From positions 5,146,001 to 5,210,000 of the forward strand of contig CM071591.1 of NCBI GenBank assembly GCA_036429605.1: a DNA stretch of 64,000 nucleotides, read 5' to 3'. Source of the stretch: Cladobotryum mycophilum (taxonomy: Eukaryota; Ascomycota; Sordariomycetes; Hypocreales; Hypocreaceae). The notes under the pieces were generated by a model. The model did not search any database, had not been told where the DNA came from, and worked only from the letters and a program-made list of their open reading frames with translations. Positions 12,185 to 25,046 of this stretch are shown here, piece by piece; the stretch's first letter is position 1, and every line of letters begins with the position of its first letter. A program made the translations under genes and the position numbers.

Positions 12185-12192
12185 CCACGGAG
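12185..12192 (-). promoter_or_regulatory. NirA-type binding site upstream of crnA
   Basis: CCACGGAG on the plus strand, i.e. CTCCGTGG on the minus strand, matches the NirA consensus CTCCGHGG exactly. It lies about 400 bp upstream of the transporter start codon. Confidence 0.6.
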
Positions 12193-12500
12193 AAAGACAT
12201 TCCAGAGGGAACACATATTAAATAGAAAAGAGATATCTGCTGCCGCGACAAACGCGCAAGGCACTTGATCCTTTGACCTGAAAAGCAAAGAGATAAGAAC
12301 CTCACAGACCAAGGGCCTGCTTCTTCTGCCTGCATAATGCGAGATTCAATATTGATCTGCTGAAAGCTTGCGTGGCTTTTGCAGGAACTGCTGCTGAGCG
12401 AAACAATGTCCCTATCTCTCTTGATATGGCTAGTGGTTGAAGCTCATGGAAGATAAAGGACGTTTCTGCTCTCTGAATGATAAGGCTCTTTGAAAGACAT

Positions 12501-12508
12501 CTCCGCGG
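12501..12508 (+). promoter_or_regulatory. NirA-type binding site upstream of crnA
   Basis: CTCCGCGG matches the NirA consensus CTCCGHGG exactly. It lies about 710 bp upstream of the transporter start codon. Confidence 0.6.
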
Positions 12509-12880
12509 TCGTGCCAAAGTCGAAGCGTGGGGTGTGATTTGCCCATCTAACAATAGTTAGCTTCTTGTAGTCTATTGATAGCCATGAAGATCTAGCTTCA
12601 TCAGGTCTACTGAGGTTGATATGGGAGCGGCGAGGGCCCGAAAGCCGAGGTCTCTCTCTGGACAAACAGTGGAGGCAGATGGTGACTGAGCGTCTGTACA
12701 GTTAATCTTAGAGTGGCTTATAGGACTGCTCATCAAGACTTCAATGATGCTGCAAGTTTGAGTACAGTTCTGATCTATATGCTACAATAGATGCCAAATA
12801 TAGTATAAGTCTCTTTGGAAATGAATCACCCATTGTACTACGCCTGCTAAATGGAATACTCTTTGCCTTTATGCCATATC

Positions 12881-15800
12881 TCACCAGTTAAGGGAGTTGG
12901 TCACCATAGACCGTTGCTTAACTTCCGCCGGCTTTCTACCCTTACGACCCTTGGCACACTTATTCAGGTTTTGATCTAGTCTCTCAAAAGGGTCACAGCT
13001 CTCCTCCTTTCTCGTCTTCCACCGTGACGTCCCCAGAAGCGCATCAAGCTCCGCAACCGGGGGAGCTGCAAGTACACCCAGCCATCATCCCGCTCCTCCG
13101 CAGGGAATGTAGAAATGTTCATCTCCTCGTCGTTTGAGCACTGGCCGGCTTGTTGGCCGTTGAGATCAAAGTTGCGCTTGTGGTACGGGCACGACACCCA
13201 ATACTTGCCGTCTGCTTCCCCTACCAGACCGTCTGATAGAACAAAGGCCCTCTTGTGGGGGCACATTTGCTGTGTGGCGTAGTATTTGCCCTTGACTCTG
13301 AAGATGGCGAGTTGCGTGTCACCTCGCTTTACCTGTGCAGAGGAGAACTCGTCGAAATGTGATGTTTTGATCATTGGCTGCCATGTAAGTTCTGACCACT
13401 GATGGTTCTTGAAATCCTCATTGGCAGAGTCTTTGGACCAGTAGGTTGGCCGTGTTTGCTCGCGCTCAACAATTACCTCCACTGTTTCAACCTCTTCAGG
13501 CGTGTTGTCAAACTGTCGGAAGGCCTTCTGTCTCTCGGGATCGCCCAAAATCTCTGTCCACTCACAAAAGTAGCTGTCGACGAGTTCTTGCATCTGCTTC
13601 TCCATCTCTTGACAGATACCGAGCTTGTCATCAATGACGACTTCTCGAAGGTAGTTGACACCCCCTGGAAGATTCTCAATCCATCGAGCTGTCCGTTGGA
13701 GTCGGTCTGCGGTACGGATGTAGAAAATGAGATATCTGTCCAAGATGGGAATCACATCTTCGGGCGGCACATCCTTGGCTAGAAGCTCCGCATGTCGAGG
13801 CTTTGCTCCTCCATTACCGCCGACAAAGATGTTGTATCCCTTTTCGGTAGCAATTAGGCCGAAACTGGAAACTTATGATCAGCAGTGCTATATATCTCAT
13901 TGTCCAAAGGCAACTTACTCTTTGCTTTGAGCCTCTGCACACTCTCGAACACAGCCTGAAACACCTCCTTTCAACTTGTGTGGTGCTCGGATACTCTTAT
14001 ATCGCTCCTCTACTCTGATGGCCATGCCGACGCTATCACCAATACCGTAACGGCACCAAGTAGATCCGACGCAGCTCTGTAGCTTGTTAGTACAAGTTCA
14101 AATCCTGACCTTGGGAGCTCAGATCGTACCTTTACAGTTCGTAGTGCCTTTGCGTACGCATGGCCACTCTCCATCCCGGCATCAACCAAGTCGCCCCAAA
14201 TGGGAAGCAAATCCTGCTTCTTCGCTCCAAACAAGTCTATTCTCTGACCGCCCGTGATTTTGCAGTAAAGCCCATACTTTTCAGCGACCTGTCCAATAAC
14301 AATGAGCTGCTTTGGCTTAATCTCACCTCCTGCAATTCGGGGTACCACTGAGAATGTTCCGTTTCGCTGGATGTTGGCCAAGAAACGGTCATTTGTATCT
14401 TGCAGTTTGTGTTGGCGTTTTGACATGACATGCTCGTTATAAAGACTGGCAAGGATGGAACCAACGGTGGGTTGGCAGACCTCGCATCCAAGAGAGGTTG
14501 TATCCTCACCGAGGTCTTTCATAACCTCCTCAAAGGTTTTCAGGCGCTTCACTGCCACGATGTTGTATAAATCTGCCCGAGATCGAGCAAAATGTGGGCA
14601 CACTGTTGATAGTTAGGAAACGCACACAAAATCGTGGACGGGTAGGGAGAACACATACGATTATTTGAGACCTCTTGTCCAAGCTCTTTCAGCGTCTTGT
14701 TGAGAATGCTTTGAACCAAGGGAATACATCCACCACAGCCAGTGCCTGCTTTTGTGCAGGACTTTATTTCATTCATATTATTGCACGTCCCGGATTTCAC
14801 CTGCTCGACAACATCTCCTTTGGTGACATTATGACACGAACAGATCTGAGCATCATCTGGTCTGAGCCACTGTCAGTAATCTGCTACCTATGCAATCGAC
14901 TTTGGAACTCACAGATCTGATCCATCATCCTCGCCGTTCTTTTGCGCACCGAGAATGAATTGACTGGGAGGCACTTCTAGCATCGTCTTGTTCCGGACCA
15001 TCTGCGTGAGCTTGACATAGTCCCGCGTATCCCCAATCATCATCCCGCCTACCAAGTACTTGCCATCTGGCGTGAACAAGTATTTCTTGTAGACGGAGTC
15101 GAAGGGATCTTTGTATGTAAGAGCTTTTACAGTGGCCTCGTCAACGCGCATCTCGTCGGCTTGTGCCATTGAAGGTCTTCCATGAGGAAATTTGGGACCG
15201 TCTCGATCCGCGAAGAAGTCGCCAAAGCTTGCGACATCCATTCCCAGGAGCTTCAGCTTGGTACTCAAATCTGGGCGGTCGAACCTCTTGGATTCGGCAA
15301 ATTTGCCGTCGGTTAGGTTGTAAGAGAGTACTGCAGCCATTTCGACACCAGGTGCGATGATTCCAAAGGTCTGGTTTTGCCAGCATGTACAGTCTCCAAT
15401 AGCAAAGATGTCCGAAACGGAAGTCTGCAAGCTGTTGGATTTGTTAGCAAAAGATTGCTACACGATCAGCAGCGATTACTTGCTCTTGGCCAATAATAAA
15501 GCCGCCAGTCCTCTCGCCAATTCTTATACCAGCCGAACGTGCAAGCTCGTCTCTTGGTCTTACACCAATCTGCGCAAAGTTGGTCAGTGTTTCGTTCGAT
15601 ATTCAGGTATTGTGTGTAAAAGGGCCATCTTACCGCAAAACATATGGCGCTACAATCCAACTGCTCCCCATCTTCAAAGGTGACGCCAGTCACATTGTTG
15701 CCGCGATCCACGTTGACCGAGGCAATTCGCTTGTGATGTAAGACATCCAGCCCAAGGGAGCGAACCCCATCAGTAACCAGCGTACCAGCGTCGGCATCCA

Positions 15801-16572
15801 ATTGCCTTGCCAGTAAATAGGCATTCCGATCAACTATTTTGACTGATGAGAATGATTCAAGGTCTTGCATGGCCTTGGCAGCTTCAAGACCAAGTAACCC
15901 TCCGCCCACAGTGACGCCGACAGCTCCCTTGTGCTCAGCAGCGAATTGAATGAGGTTCTCGAGGTCATCGATGGTGCGATAGACGAAGATGCCTTTGGCG
16001 TCATATCCTGGGGTTGATGTAGGCAATATCGCGTCGGAGCCGGTGGCCAGCACCAGAACATCGTATTGGATAACATCGCCGGTAGACGTGCAGACGTACT
16101 TTGCCTCGGGGTGTATTTCGGTTACTCGTGTGTTTAGGTGGTAGTTGAACGATCCGTCCTCGAATGACGAGTACTGTGAAACAGGCGGTCAGCCCATGCA
16201 AGGGAGATGTGTCAGATGATTCCATACCCATTCCTTTGGATTCAAGTACAGATTCTCTATGACGCGATGCTCAAAGAAAGATGAAAGTCCAACACGGTTG
16301 TACGCAACATGTGACTCCTCACCAATAACAACAACATCATACTCTCTTCGTTTGGCGTCATACTTTAGCAGCTTCTCTCTGTCCCTCGATATCAGCACGT
16401 AGATTCTTCAAGATGGACGACTGGGTCAATGGCCGATCCCTTACATGAATGAGACAGCAACCATTCCTAGACCCACAACTACGATGCGCTTGCGGTGCCC
16501 GGCGGTGTCTCTGACAGTAACAGCTCCATTAGGAGTGTAGGCATTTTCCACAGTGCCATTTGCTGCGGCGAC
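12881..16572 (-). CDS. niiA: Assimilatory NAD(P)H nitrite reductase, frame break near the C-terminus
   Basis: Reduces nitrite to ammonium in the cytosol using FAD, a 4Fe-4S cluster and siroheme. Nine exons: 16572-16445, 16378-16228, 16173-15634, 15569-15480, 15424-14913, 14861-14659, 14602-14130, 14076-13919 and from 13864 onward. Domains in order: FAD Rossmann motif VVVGLGM, NAD motif GGGLLGLEAA, AIGDC, a BFD-like 2Fe-2S segment (ICSC...GCGGC), two sulfite-reductase half domains with the CVGSTWCRYG and GGVSGCVREC cysteines for 4Fe-4S/siroheme, and a Rieske-type domain (CPHKRAF, CPYHKRNF). As written the frame ends at 12976 (1047 aa). At the five-G run 13059-13063, adding one base brings back a family-typical tail (AELDALLGTS, later KGRKGRKP) that runs to a stop at 12881. 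The catalytic core is unaffected. ATG 16572 was chosen; an ATG at 16659 would add 29 residues. Confidence 0.93.
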
Positions 16573-16936
16573 CATCTTCTTCTTCCGAGCCTTACTAGAA
16601 CGCAAAGAGGTGACGGTTCGGTTGGCCCGCTGGACTAGGTATTGGAAGAAATCAGGCATTGAATGCTGCGTCAACAACTCCCGAGTGAGGAGAAACGAAT
16701 CAAACGATGAGCATTGGCTGGAGTTTGGAGATGAGAATTCTGCAAAAGATTCATGCACCAGGGAAGAAACGAATCATCCAACAAATTTCTCTTTGTTTTC
16801 TTTCATGTTTAGCACATGAAAGTCAGCTCTGGATCAAGTGAGATAGCATTCATGTGAGCCATGACAGCATCTCCGTGAATACGGGCCGTCGGCGTCTGGC
16901 AGTGAAGCTGATACATCGCAACAAAAACATCCTTCT

Positions 16937-16944
16937 CCTCGGAG
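16937..16944 (-). promoter_or_regulatory. NirA-type binding site in the niiA-niaD promoter
   Basis: CCTCGGAG on the plus strand equals CTCCGAGG on the minus strand, an exact match to CTCCGHGG. Confidence 0.6.
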
Positions 16945-17239
16945 ATCACTCTTTATAATATCAAAAAGCTTTTAAGAATGCGCTTTTCCGCGGGGACGCT
17001 ATTGTTGTGAGGTAAAAAGGTCGTTATCCTATCAAGGGGTGCTGACGGCTTGGTGAAGTGATAAGACCACGAGGTGATGGGAGCAGCATCCGCAAAGCCT
17101 TATCTCAAGATTGGGTTTCAGGGCTTTCTATCAAGTCGGTACTGTCAGGCACATCCTAATTTAGGGCCATGAATACCGGCGCTATTGATGAATTCTTATC
17201 TTTGGCTTTCCTAGCGTGGGCTGAGTATAAAACTGACAT

Positions 17240-17247
17240 CTCCGCGG
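17240..17247 (+). promoter_or_regulatory. NirA-type binding site in the niiA-niaD promoter
   Basis: CTCCGCGG, an exact match to CTCCGHGG, about 325 bp upstream of the nitrate reductase ATG and surrounded by GATA motifs. Confidence 0.65.
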
Positions 17248-17565
17248 CATATTTGTCATGGCTTCACCAGGTGTCTTTGACCTGTGGCAATGTTTCAGCC
17301 AGAAATACGGTGAAAATTGAGATCAAGAGGAACCCCATGCGTTTCTGGTGGTAAATATGTCTTTTGCTTTGATATTTCCATTATGTATGTTATTTTGTGA
17401 TTGTCAGAGGTCATGGTGCATGCATGCAAGCAACATCCACCATCAATCATAGGTTCCTATTCGAGTTATTTCGTTGAAAACTGAGTCCTTCTTAATGTCT
17501 TAGATGTCTCAATAATTGCCTCCTCTTTTCGTTTTCCGGTTGATAGGATTGTTCGTGGTAGAACC

Positions 17566-20500
17566 ATGGGTGCGACTACTACACAGCTCCTGAGTATCCT
17601 ACCCTCTTCATGGACCGCCAAGCTTGCTTCTAGGTCGGATTTGCAGAGAAGGAAGCCCGCCACTTTAGCTCCTATTGCAGAGAAATCGTCGGCTGTTGCA
17701 AAAGAACGATGTCTGGTTACTACAAGCGAGGGGTCATTGACTATCGCTGAGGAGAGCTCTTCGACCGCTACGGATGAAGATTCCTCGACTGTCACTGAGG
17801 AGGAATCTTACGACGTCCCACTTCCATCCACCATAGAACCGGCGTCAAAGGTACTCGACAAGGACAAGAACACTCCAGATAACCACGTTGCCCGTGATGG
17901 ACGTATGATCCGTCTGACAGGTGTGCATCCTTTTAACGCCGAAGCTCCATTAACTGCTTTGTATGATGATGGTATTACCTTCTTGTGTCCCGATAGTACT
18001 TGGTTTTAGGTCTGACATAGCTGTTCAACAGGCTTTCTTACATCGGTCGATCTGTTTTATGTACGAAACCATGGTGCGGTTCCACAAGTCTTTGAGGATG
18101 AAGTTTGGTCTTGGGAGCTCAGCATCGAAGGGTAAGAGTCGATTGTGTATCAATCTTGATCGTGTCTCTGATGTGACGCAGTCTTGTTGAAAAGCCATTT
18201 ACCATAACTTTGCGTGATCTGGTCAAGGAATTCGAGCAGATTACCCTTCCCGTCACGCTCGTCTGTGCTGGCAATCGACGCAAAGAGCAGAACACTGTCC
18301 GAAAGTCAAAGGGGTTCTCATGGGGCCCTGCTGGTCTGTCGACTGCCTTGTTCACAGGCACTCTAATGGCCAATGTTTTACGTAAAGCAAAGCCTCTTCG
18401 AACCGCAAAGTACATATGCATGGAAGGCGCAGATAAGTTGGTAGGCTGGCGACCCTTGTGCACTGATGAAAAGGGTTACTTTGATGCTGATAAATCTCCG
18501 CTAGCCAAACGGTCACTATGGCACTTCATTGAAACTGAATTGGGCTATGGACCCAAACAAGGGGATCATGCTGGCACATGGCATGAACGGCGCTCCTCTT
18601 AGACCTGACCATGGACGTCCACTGCGGGCAGTGGTTCCTGGCCAGATTGGTGGTCGGAGTGTCAAATGGCTCAAGCGATTAATCGTGACAGCCGCTCCAA
18701 GTGAGAACTGGTATCACTACTACGATAACAAGGTCTTACCGTGGGTGAAACCTGGCTGAAGTAACTCACATCCGACTATAGCTGACGCATCTTTTAGGAC
18801 AACTGTAACTCCAGAACAGTCGGCGGCGGAACCAAAGTGGTGGAAAGACGAAAGATATGCCATCTACGACCTCAATATCAATTCTGCTGTCGTTTATCCA
18901 CAGCATGACGAAGTAATTGACCATGCGGCCCAATCAGATTACCGAGTCAGAGGCTATGCGTACAGTGGCGGTGGTCGTAGGGTAACGAGAGTTGAGATAT
19001 CCCTGGACAGTGGCACATGTAAGTCATGGACAATCTTTACATAGCAGAAATTCCATTGCTAACTAGCATTTTTGTTAGCATGGCGCTTAGCCGATGTCGA
19101 ATACCCGGAGGATAAATATCGTGATGCAAACATTGTTCTATGTGGGGGACGTCTTGACATGTCCTTTCGCGAAACAAGCTTCTGTTGGTGTTTCTGGTCA
19201 TACACCGTTACAGTCCCAGAGCTCTTCAATGCCGACAGCATTTTGGTCAGAGCAATGGACGATTCGATGATGTGTCAACCCCGTGACATGTATTGGTCTG
19301 TCTTAGGCATGATGAACAACCCTTGGTTCCGGGTGGTCATCAACAAAGGAGAAAAATCACTTCAGTTTGAGCATCCGACAAGTCTAACTCCCGGAAAAAC
19401 TGGATGGATGGAGAGGGTGAAGAATGCCGGTGGCGATCTCCTCAATGGTCGATGGGGAGAGGTTGCAGCAGGATCTCCCGATCAGCCTCCTCCGCCACCT
19501 GTGGAGGAGATTAACATGATAAACTCATCCATTACAAAGAGCTTCACGCTGGACGAGCTAAAGATGCAGAGTTCGGATGAACGACCTCTATTTGTTTTGA
19601 AGGGACAGGTTTATGATGGAACAAAGTACTTGCAAGATCACCCTGGAGGCGCCCAAAGCATCATCGCGGTAGCTGCATCAGATGCTACGGAGGAGTTTAT
19701 GGCTATCCGTAAGTGAATCGAGCGACGACAAATTATCTCAGCATCATGCTAACACCTTATTACAGACAGTGAGAATGCCAAGAAGATGATGGCTGACTAC
19801 CACATCGGAACCCTCGATGAAAATGGCCGACAGACGCTCTCTAACCCATCTGCCACGGAGGAAACACTGTCTCCGACACGAGCCGTATTTTTGGATCCCA
19901 AACACTGGGTAAAGGCCCGTCTCATTGAGATCAGGTCGCTTTCATCAGACACAAAAATGTTCATCTTCGACTTGGATCACAAGGATCAAGTGCTCGGATT
20001 ACCAGTTGGTCATCATCTTATGCTGCGTCTCAAAGACCCCGCAACCAACGAGAGCATACTCCGCGCATATACACCATACTCTGACAACTCCGTCAAAGGT
20101 AGACTGGAGATGCTCATAAAGCTTTACCTGCCCACGGCGAGTGCACCCGGCGGCAAAATGACTACGGCGTTGGACAAAGTTGCCCTTGGCAGTACCTTGG
20201 AGTTCAAGGGCCCGGTCGGGAAATTTGAGTATCTCGGCAGGGGGCGGGCGTCAATTCACGGAAAAGAGAAGACAGTCTCGAGGTTCACCATGATCTGCGG
20301 AGGGAGCGGCATCACGCCCATCTTCCAGGTTTTTAGGGCGGCGATGGAGGATCCTGAGGATACAACCTTTTGCACTATACTCAACGGGAACCGCTCAGAG
20401 GAGGACATTCTCTGTCGGCATGAGCTGGATTCTCTATCTCTGCGGAAGCTCAATTGCTGCAAGGTCCTTCACACACTGACAAAACCACAAGAAGACTGGA

Positions 20501-20661
20501 AGGGTTTGCGAGGACGTATATCCGAGAATTTGCTTCGTGCGGAGGCTGCTCCTATTGATGGCGGCTTGGTACTCATTTGTGGACCGCCAGTCATGGAAAA
20601 GTCGGTTCGTGAGATACTGCTGAGTATGGGTTGGAAACTAGCAGACTTGATCTTCTTCTAA
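17566..20661 (+). CDS. niaD: Assimilatory nitrate reductase (NADPH)
   Basis: Reduces nitrate to nitrite in the cytosol. Seven exons: 17566-17971, 18032-18131, 18182-18440, 18505-18740, 18798-19018, 19079-19708 and 19766-20661, all phases consistent, giving 915 aa. Order: Ser/Thr/Glu-rich N-terminus; molybdopterin domain with the Mo-ligand cysteine in VCAGNRRKEQN and the conserved KGFSWGPAGLSTALFTG and PGQIGGRSVKWL blocks; dimerisation domain; cytochrome b5 with haem histidines in DHPGG and AIHSENAKK; FAD domain with RAYTPYSD; NADPH domain with CGGSGITP and the terminal CGPPVMEKSV. Lengths, domain order and six introns fit fungal NiaD. It is divergent from niiA and shares its promoter. No frame defect is seen. 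Confidence 0.96.
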
Positions 20662-21255
20662 GATCCTTTACCATCATAATAGACTGTTGGCACTCTCCCG
20701 GGTAATTTATTTTGCCAACACTATGTCCAGCTCAACTTACTGCGCTGTCTAAGCCATAAGCTATGTACAAAGCGTAAATAATGAAGAAACGCAAGGTAAA
20801 TATTGTATGAGACCCGGCTCTTCTAATATGTCCACTACTGCCAATACCACTTAGCTTACACATTAGGTGACTCCAGGTCAGCGTGGCTTATAGTGGTCCA
20901 CACTCGACCAATCATGTTTTAAAACTGAATTCCAAGCATAATTTAGGACTGGAGTAAAAGTCCAGGTTGAGTCTCCAATACGCTACAAGGAAGTGTTTTG
21001 AGTCACACCAACTTCACATTGTGGAAGAACGATTGAACGTTTTTGTCACCAATATAAATGTGGTATAGGATGGGTTCACCTGTTTAGTACTATGATCACT
21101 ATTAAATGAATTGTCAAGGGTCGCCATAAAGTCCTCGTATCAGAATAGAAGGTAGGCGGCTAATAGCTGCTAATAAAAGAAGGACCACGTAGCATAAGCA
21201 GCATCATAGAGTGCGCGGATCAACGACCTTCTAATCCTGAGTTCCATTTCCTCCA
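20662..21255. other. Intergenic region between convergent genes
   Basis: About 590 bp between the 3' ends of niaD and the Vps62-like gene. No ORF is supported. Confidence 0.6.
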
Positions 21256-22556
21256 TCATTGAGGTGCTGCAGTTCCGGGTGGTGCTACTGTTCCGGGTGG
21301 TGCTGTCGTCCCGGACCCTGGTACGACAGGAAGCTTGGCTCCACAGAGAAAATATTCATCAGTCACCAGAGAATCAGCCTGGTTGATAATGGTTCCATCC
21401 GGAAGCGTGGCGCTGAGACGAATAACCTTGCAGTACATGATAGTAATGGAATGTAATTCGACGCTAAACTGCACCGTTGTCGTTGACTCGACAAGTTCTG
21501 AGAATGAAGATGTCTTTTTGTCGCTGAACTGGTAGTTGAGAGTGACCTTGGATTCCACCAGACCGATTCCACCTTCTGCGGAGACCGAGACACCAATAGT
21601 GTGCTCGATGGTCTCGCTCTGCGACTCAGTCATACCGTACTTGATTTGTTTCGTGCGAGTGAGGGGTCCGTCGGTTCCATTGCTCCAGACACCCTCGACA
21701 TACCATGCAATGGACTGATTAATCGTGCAGAAGGGATTCGCGATATATCTATGAACTCTTTCATCATCTGGAGGGAAGAAGGCGGTCAAGGGAAGCGTGA
21801 CACTCGCTTGCAGCGTTTCGTCCTGTACGGTGCCTGTGTCGGGGGGTGCTCCGGGTCTACTATGCTAGGCAGTGCAGCCGCGAACGTCTTGAAGTCTTTT
21901 GGGACGTGAAGCACAATCGCCCAGGTCTCATCTTCAGGTTTGTCGAGGCTCTTAGAAAGAAGGAAGCAGTCCGCAAAGACGGGAATAAATTCATCCCCAT
22001 ATACCCCAGCGGACTGAGGAACGACCTCCCAGACGGAGATTGTTTGCCTAATACCCTCGTAGTACCACAGACTCGTGGGCTTGAGCGTGGCTTGTTTGAC
22101 AAGGTCCTGCCGCACACACCAGATCTGATCGGTTTCGCGAGGTGCATCGAAGCCGTTTCCAGCAACGTGACCCAGCGCCACGTAGCCTGGTGGGGGCTCT
22201 GGCCTCCAAAAAGACGACGCATTGTTCCATGACATGGTTTTCGTTATCAGACCAATACTTGGCAAAGGCTCCGTGTTTTCAAAAAGCTTAGTGAATGAAA
22301 CGGGAGGGAGTAGGGCCGGTCGGGTTGGATCCGCCGGTGGTTGGTTTGGGTTCATTCCCACCAGAAGCGTGCCTCTTGCGCTAGAATTGTTTGACGCAGT
22401 GCTACCCAAAGGACGAAAGTCTTCGTTTCCTTTGTTTTGTGCGTAAGAAACAAAAATATCCTTCGGGGCCCCTGACCCACCATCGTTAAAGTTGGTGGCA
22501 TATTCATCAGTCAGGGTAACCCTAAGCTCGCCATAGTCACGAAATGTGAATGTCAT
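21256..22556 (-). CDS. Vps62-like protein with a beta-rich, toxin-like C-terminal region; frame break at a G6 run
   Basis: ATG 22556 (MTFTFRDYGE). The central part carries the Vps62/DUF946 signature: FWRPEPPPGYVALGHVAGNG, then IWCVRQDLV and a WEVVPQSAGVY segment. At the six-base run 21841-21846 the frame is lost, and a second frame continues smoothly from PDDERVHRY to the stop at 21256, so a single base separates the halves; together they would be about 433 aa. The C-terminal half has long alternating Ser/Thr and hydrophobic stretches (around GVSVSAEGGIGL) like the strands of aerolysin/MTX-type pore-forming proteins, and ends in a Pro/Gly/Ala-rich tail. Some fungal relatives are named insecticidal-crystal-toxin-domain proteins. 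Role unknown; the toxin link is inference. Confidence 0.65.
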
Positions 22557-25046
22557 ATTGATAGACAATGTAGTAATGAGGAGAGGTACAAAATGAAAGA
22601 TAGTTGAGGCTCGATTCCCTTGTTTTGCTGTGCTTGCTTGAAGTGCACTATTAGGCTGAGAAATCAAACTTGGCTGAGCACGCCAAACACCCGACTTTAA
22701 GTATCCGCCGGTTTGCACGCGACAGTTATTCAAGCCCTCCAAGATCAACCGCAAGCGGAGAGGCGTAAGACACTCCTCTCAAGTCATACGTGTTCTAAAG
22801 CTGCCGCGAGTTGCTGTCTTTTCCCCTCCCGTCTTGTTCCATGTCCAAAGGACCCTAATACTCATATGGAAGCCAAGTCAGAAAACGTGCGGGGGGATGT
22901 ATGTTGAGACCTCGGTCTTCATTTCCAAGCCGTGTTTCAGCTGTCCATGGATTTGCCTGGAACCAGCTTGCATCCCTCAGCCGCATCGTGAGTGGGTTAC
23001 CTTGGGAATGGCTGGCCATGCCATTGGAGACGCTGCTATCATGGCGGCGTGGCATGCATTCGTCGATCACGAGCTGATGAATGACTTGCTCTTGGCATTG
23101 AGTTCAGATACCTTGTTGAACGGCCAGAATGCCCCCTGTCTACTACCTTGGAACCAATAGACAACGAATACAAATTGTGTCGTGTGCGGGGAAAAGCATG
23201 AACACGTCATATCGGGAACAAGGGAAACCAATTTGAAACCTATCAGGCTCACTAAAGACAAACATTTATATGAATGCACACAGCTACTGGTGTCTTACAC
23301 ATGCACAGGCAGATTAAGCTCCACACACCCATGTTTTTGGCGTGCTCAACGGCAGACAGAGTGACGATAAGGAGAGACGCTCGGATTTTCTATTCAAAAC
23401 CTCTACTTTTCTTCACTCTACACTTTACCTAATATCAATTGCATGGGACTCAATGAAATAGACTAAGGATTATGATAATCACTCGGGACTTCACGAAGTA
23501 GGTTTACATTAGGTAGTTTTATATGCCGGTCCGAACCTAGCTTCCATTCTAGCTCACACACATATACATGTGCGCATCCATTATACAAGGATCTCAAAAC
23601 ATGTTCATCATTAGTCGAATTGTTGCGGCTGAAGGCATGCCTTTCCCCTCTATCGATACACCATCATGCATGTCTCCGCATCAGAAAGTCGCTGATACCA
23701 GCCACACGAACTGTGACGTGTTTATACCACGTTACCCTCATTTGTATCCAGGCGTCTATCCAATCGCTCCAGACTCGGCGAGCATATCTTTGAATTTCCC
23801 TCAAGGACTCCGCCATTCCATTCAAAGACTCATAGCTTATCATTATTCTACCACCACCATCAAGGTTGCAATGCATAACATCCATGGCTTTACTTTGCTC
23901 CTGTCATGTTTCCACTAAGCAATATTGATGAAGCTACGTGGCCCAGTCAAATGCTTCATATCAGATTCTTAGGATCTTGAAATACAGTGCTACACCAGCA
24001 CGGGCAGCCCGCTCAGCACAGATGTGATATTTTTATTGCTATCGTGTTACAACCTCCAGCATTCATCGTCACCTGGTCGGAAGGATCGCCGCACAGGATC
24101 TCGTGGACCCATTAGTAACCGCTCTAGATGAGGGGGTCTGTTCCGGCCCTTGCCCCAATGTAATGTGGTTTTAAAATAGATTGAACGCGTCGGCTTCGCT
24201 TGTAGAGACTGCATTACTGGGTGAACGGTTTGTCGACGTGGCTTATTAGTTTATTACTTTAGCATGAAGACGGAGGTAATGCATCCTGAGATGACGAAAA
24301 CATGGCAACGAGAAGATGCCGTAGCCCAACGGCATGATACTGAGTGACTTTACCGTATAGAATTAAGATGATATCGGCTTAGCAGGACGCGCCACGGTAG
24401 TAGAAACACATCCTACCCGAGACAGAGAGAACAGAGCACCCCCCAGGCTAACCCATCAAATAACCGAGCCACAGATAAAGCTCTATGTCCAGAGTGGGCA
24501 TCATCGCATCACGGCTCAGCTACTCCGTACGCTCTCGGCAATCTAATCACGTCTTCTGCCAAGTATCGGGTAATATCGCGCTGGTGTAAAAGACAGAGCG
24601 GCCCACAGGAAGCAGCCTGGCTGGGATTCATGCGAGAGATCCACCATAACTCCCCTCCCCACCCACACATTTTCATCTCCGGTACTTGCTCACATCCGAA
24701 CAACTGGTTTCTCCATGTGTACCCAAGCACTCATGTCGTAACTGATAAAATGAGTTTTATTACTTTTCCAATATGTCACTTGCAGAATGGCCATATTTTG
24801 TCAGGGGTTTTGAGACTCTCAATGTGGGGGGGGGGCGGGATCAGTGGCCAGTGGTGACAAGGGGTGTTTTGTTTTAATACCCGTAGCAAATTACCCAATG
24901 GGCTAAGCTGGTTAGAGATTATCATCAATCATTATTATCGTGCATCGAACTTCTGGAAGATCGATTAGAAGTGTCTATTTTGGCAGTACCAATAACCTGC
25001 TTGTATTAGAAATACTATGATCAAATTATTCTACTATCGGCAAGAG
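22557..25046. other. Long intergenic region, no supported gene
   Basis: About 2.5 kb. Several short open frames (for example 22834-23160 and 23568-23918 on the plus strand) have no recognisable motif and no splice-consistent partner. A G10 run lies near 24826-24835. I see no tRNA. Confidence 0.5.

Larger units (their letters stand above)
11790..12880. other. Nitrate transporter promoter region
   Basis: About 1.1 kb between crnA and the 3' end of niiA. No gene is supported. It contains two NirA-type octamers, annotated separately, and scattered GATA/TATC motifs. Confidence 0.7.
16573..17565. promoter_or_regulatory. Bidirectional niiA-niaD promoter region
   Basis: About 1 kb between the divergent nitrite and nitrate reductase genes. 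It contains two exact NirA octamers (16937-16944 and 17240-17247) and a group of AreA-type HGATAR motifs on either strand, including AGATAG at 16841, TGATAA at 17059, TTATCT at 17100, CTATCA at 17128 and TTATCT at 17196. This is the classical architecture of the fungal nitrate promoter, with specific induction by nitrate through NirA and general nitrogen control through AreA. Confidence 0.75.

Noticed and set aside
23568..23918. 116-codon plus-strand open frame
   Set aside because: No motif and unbalanced composition; no splice partner.
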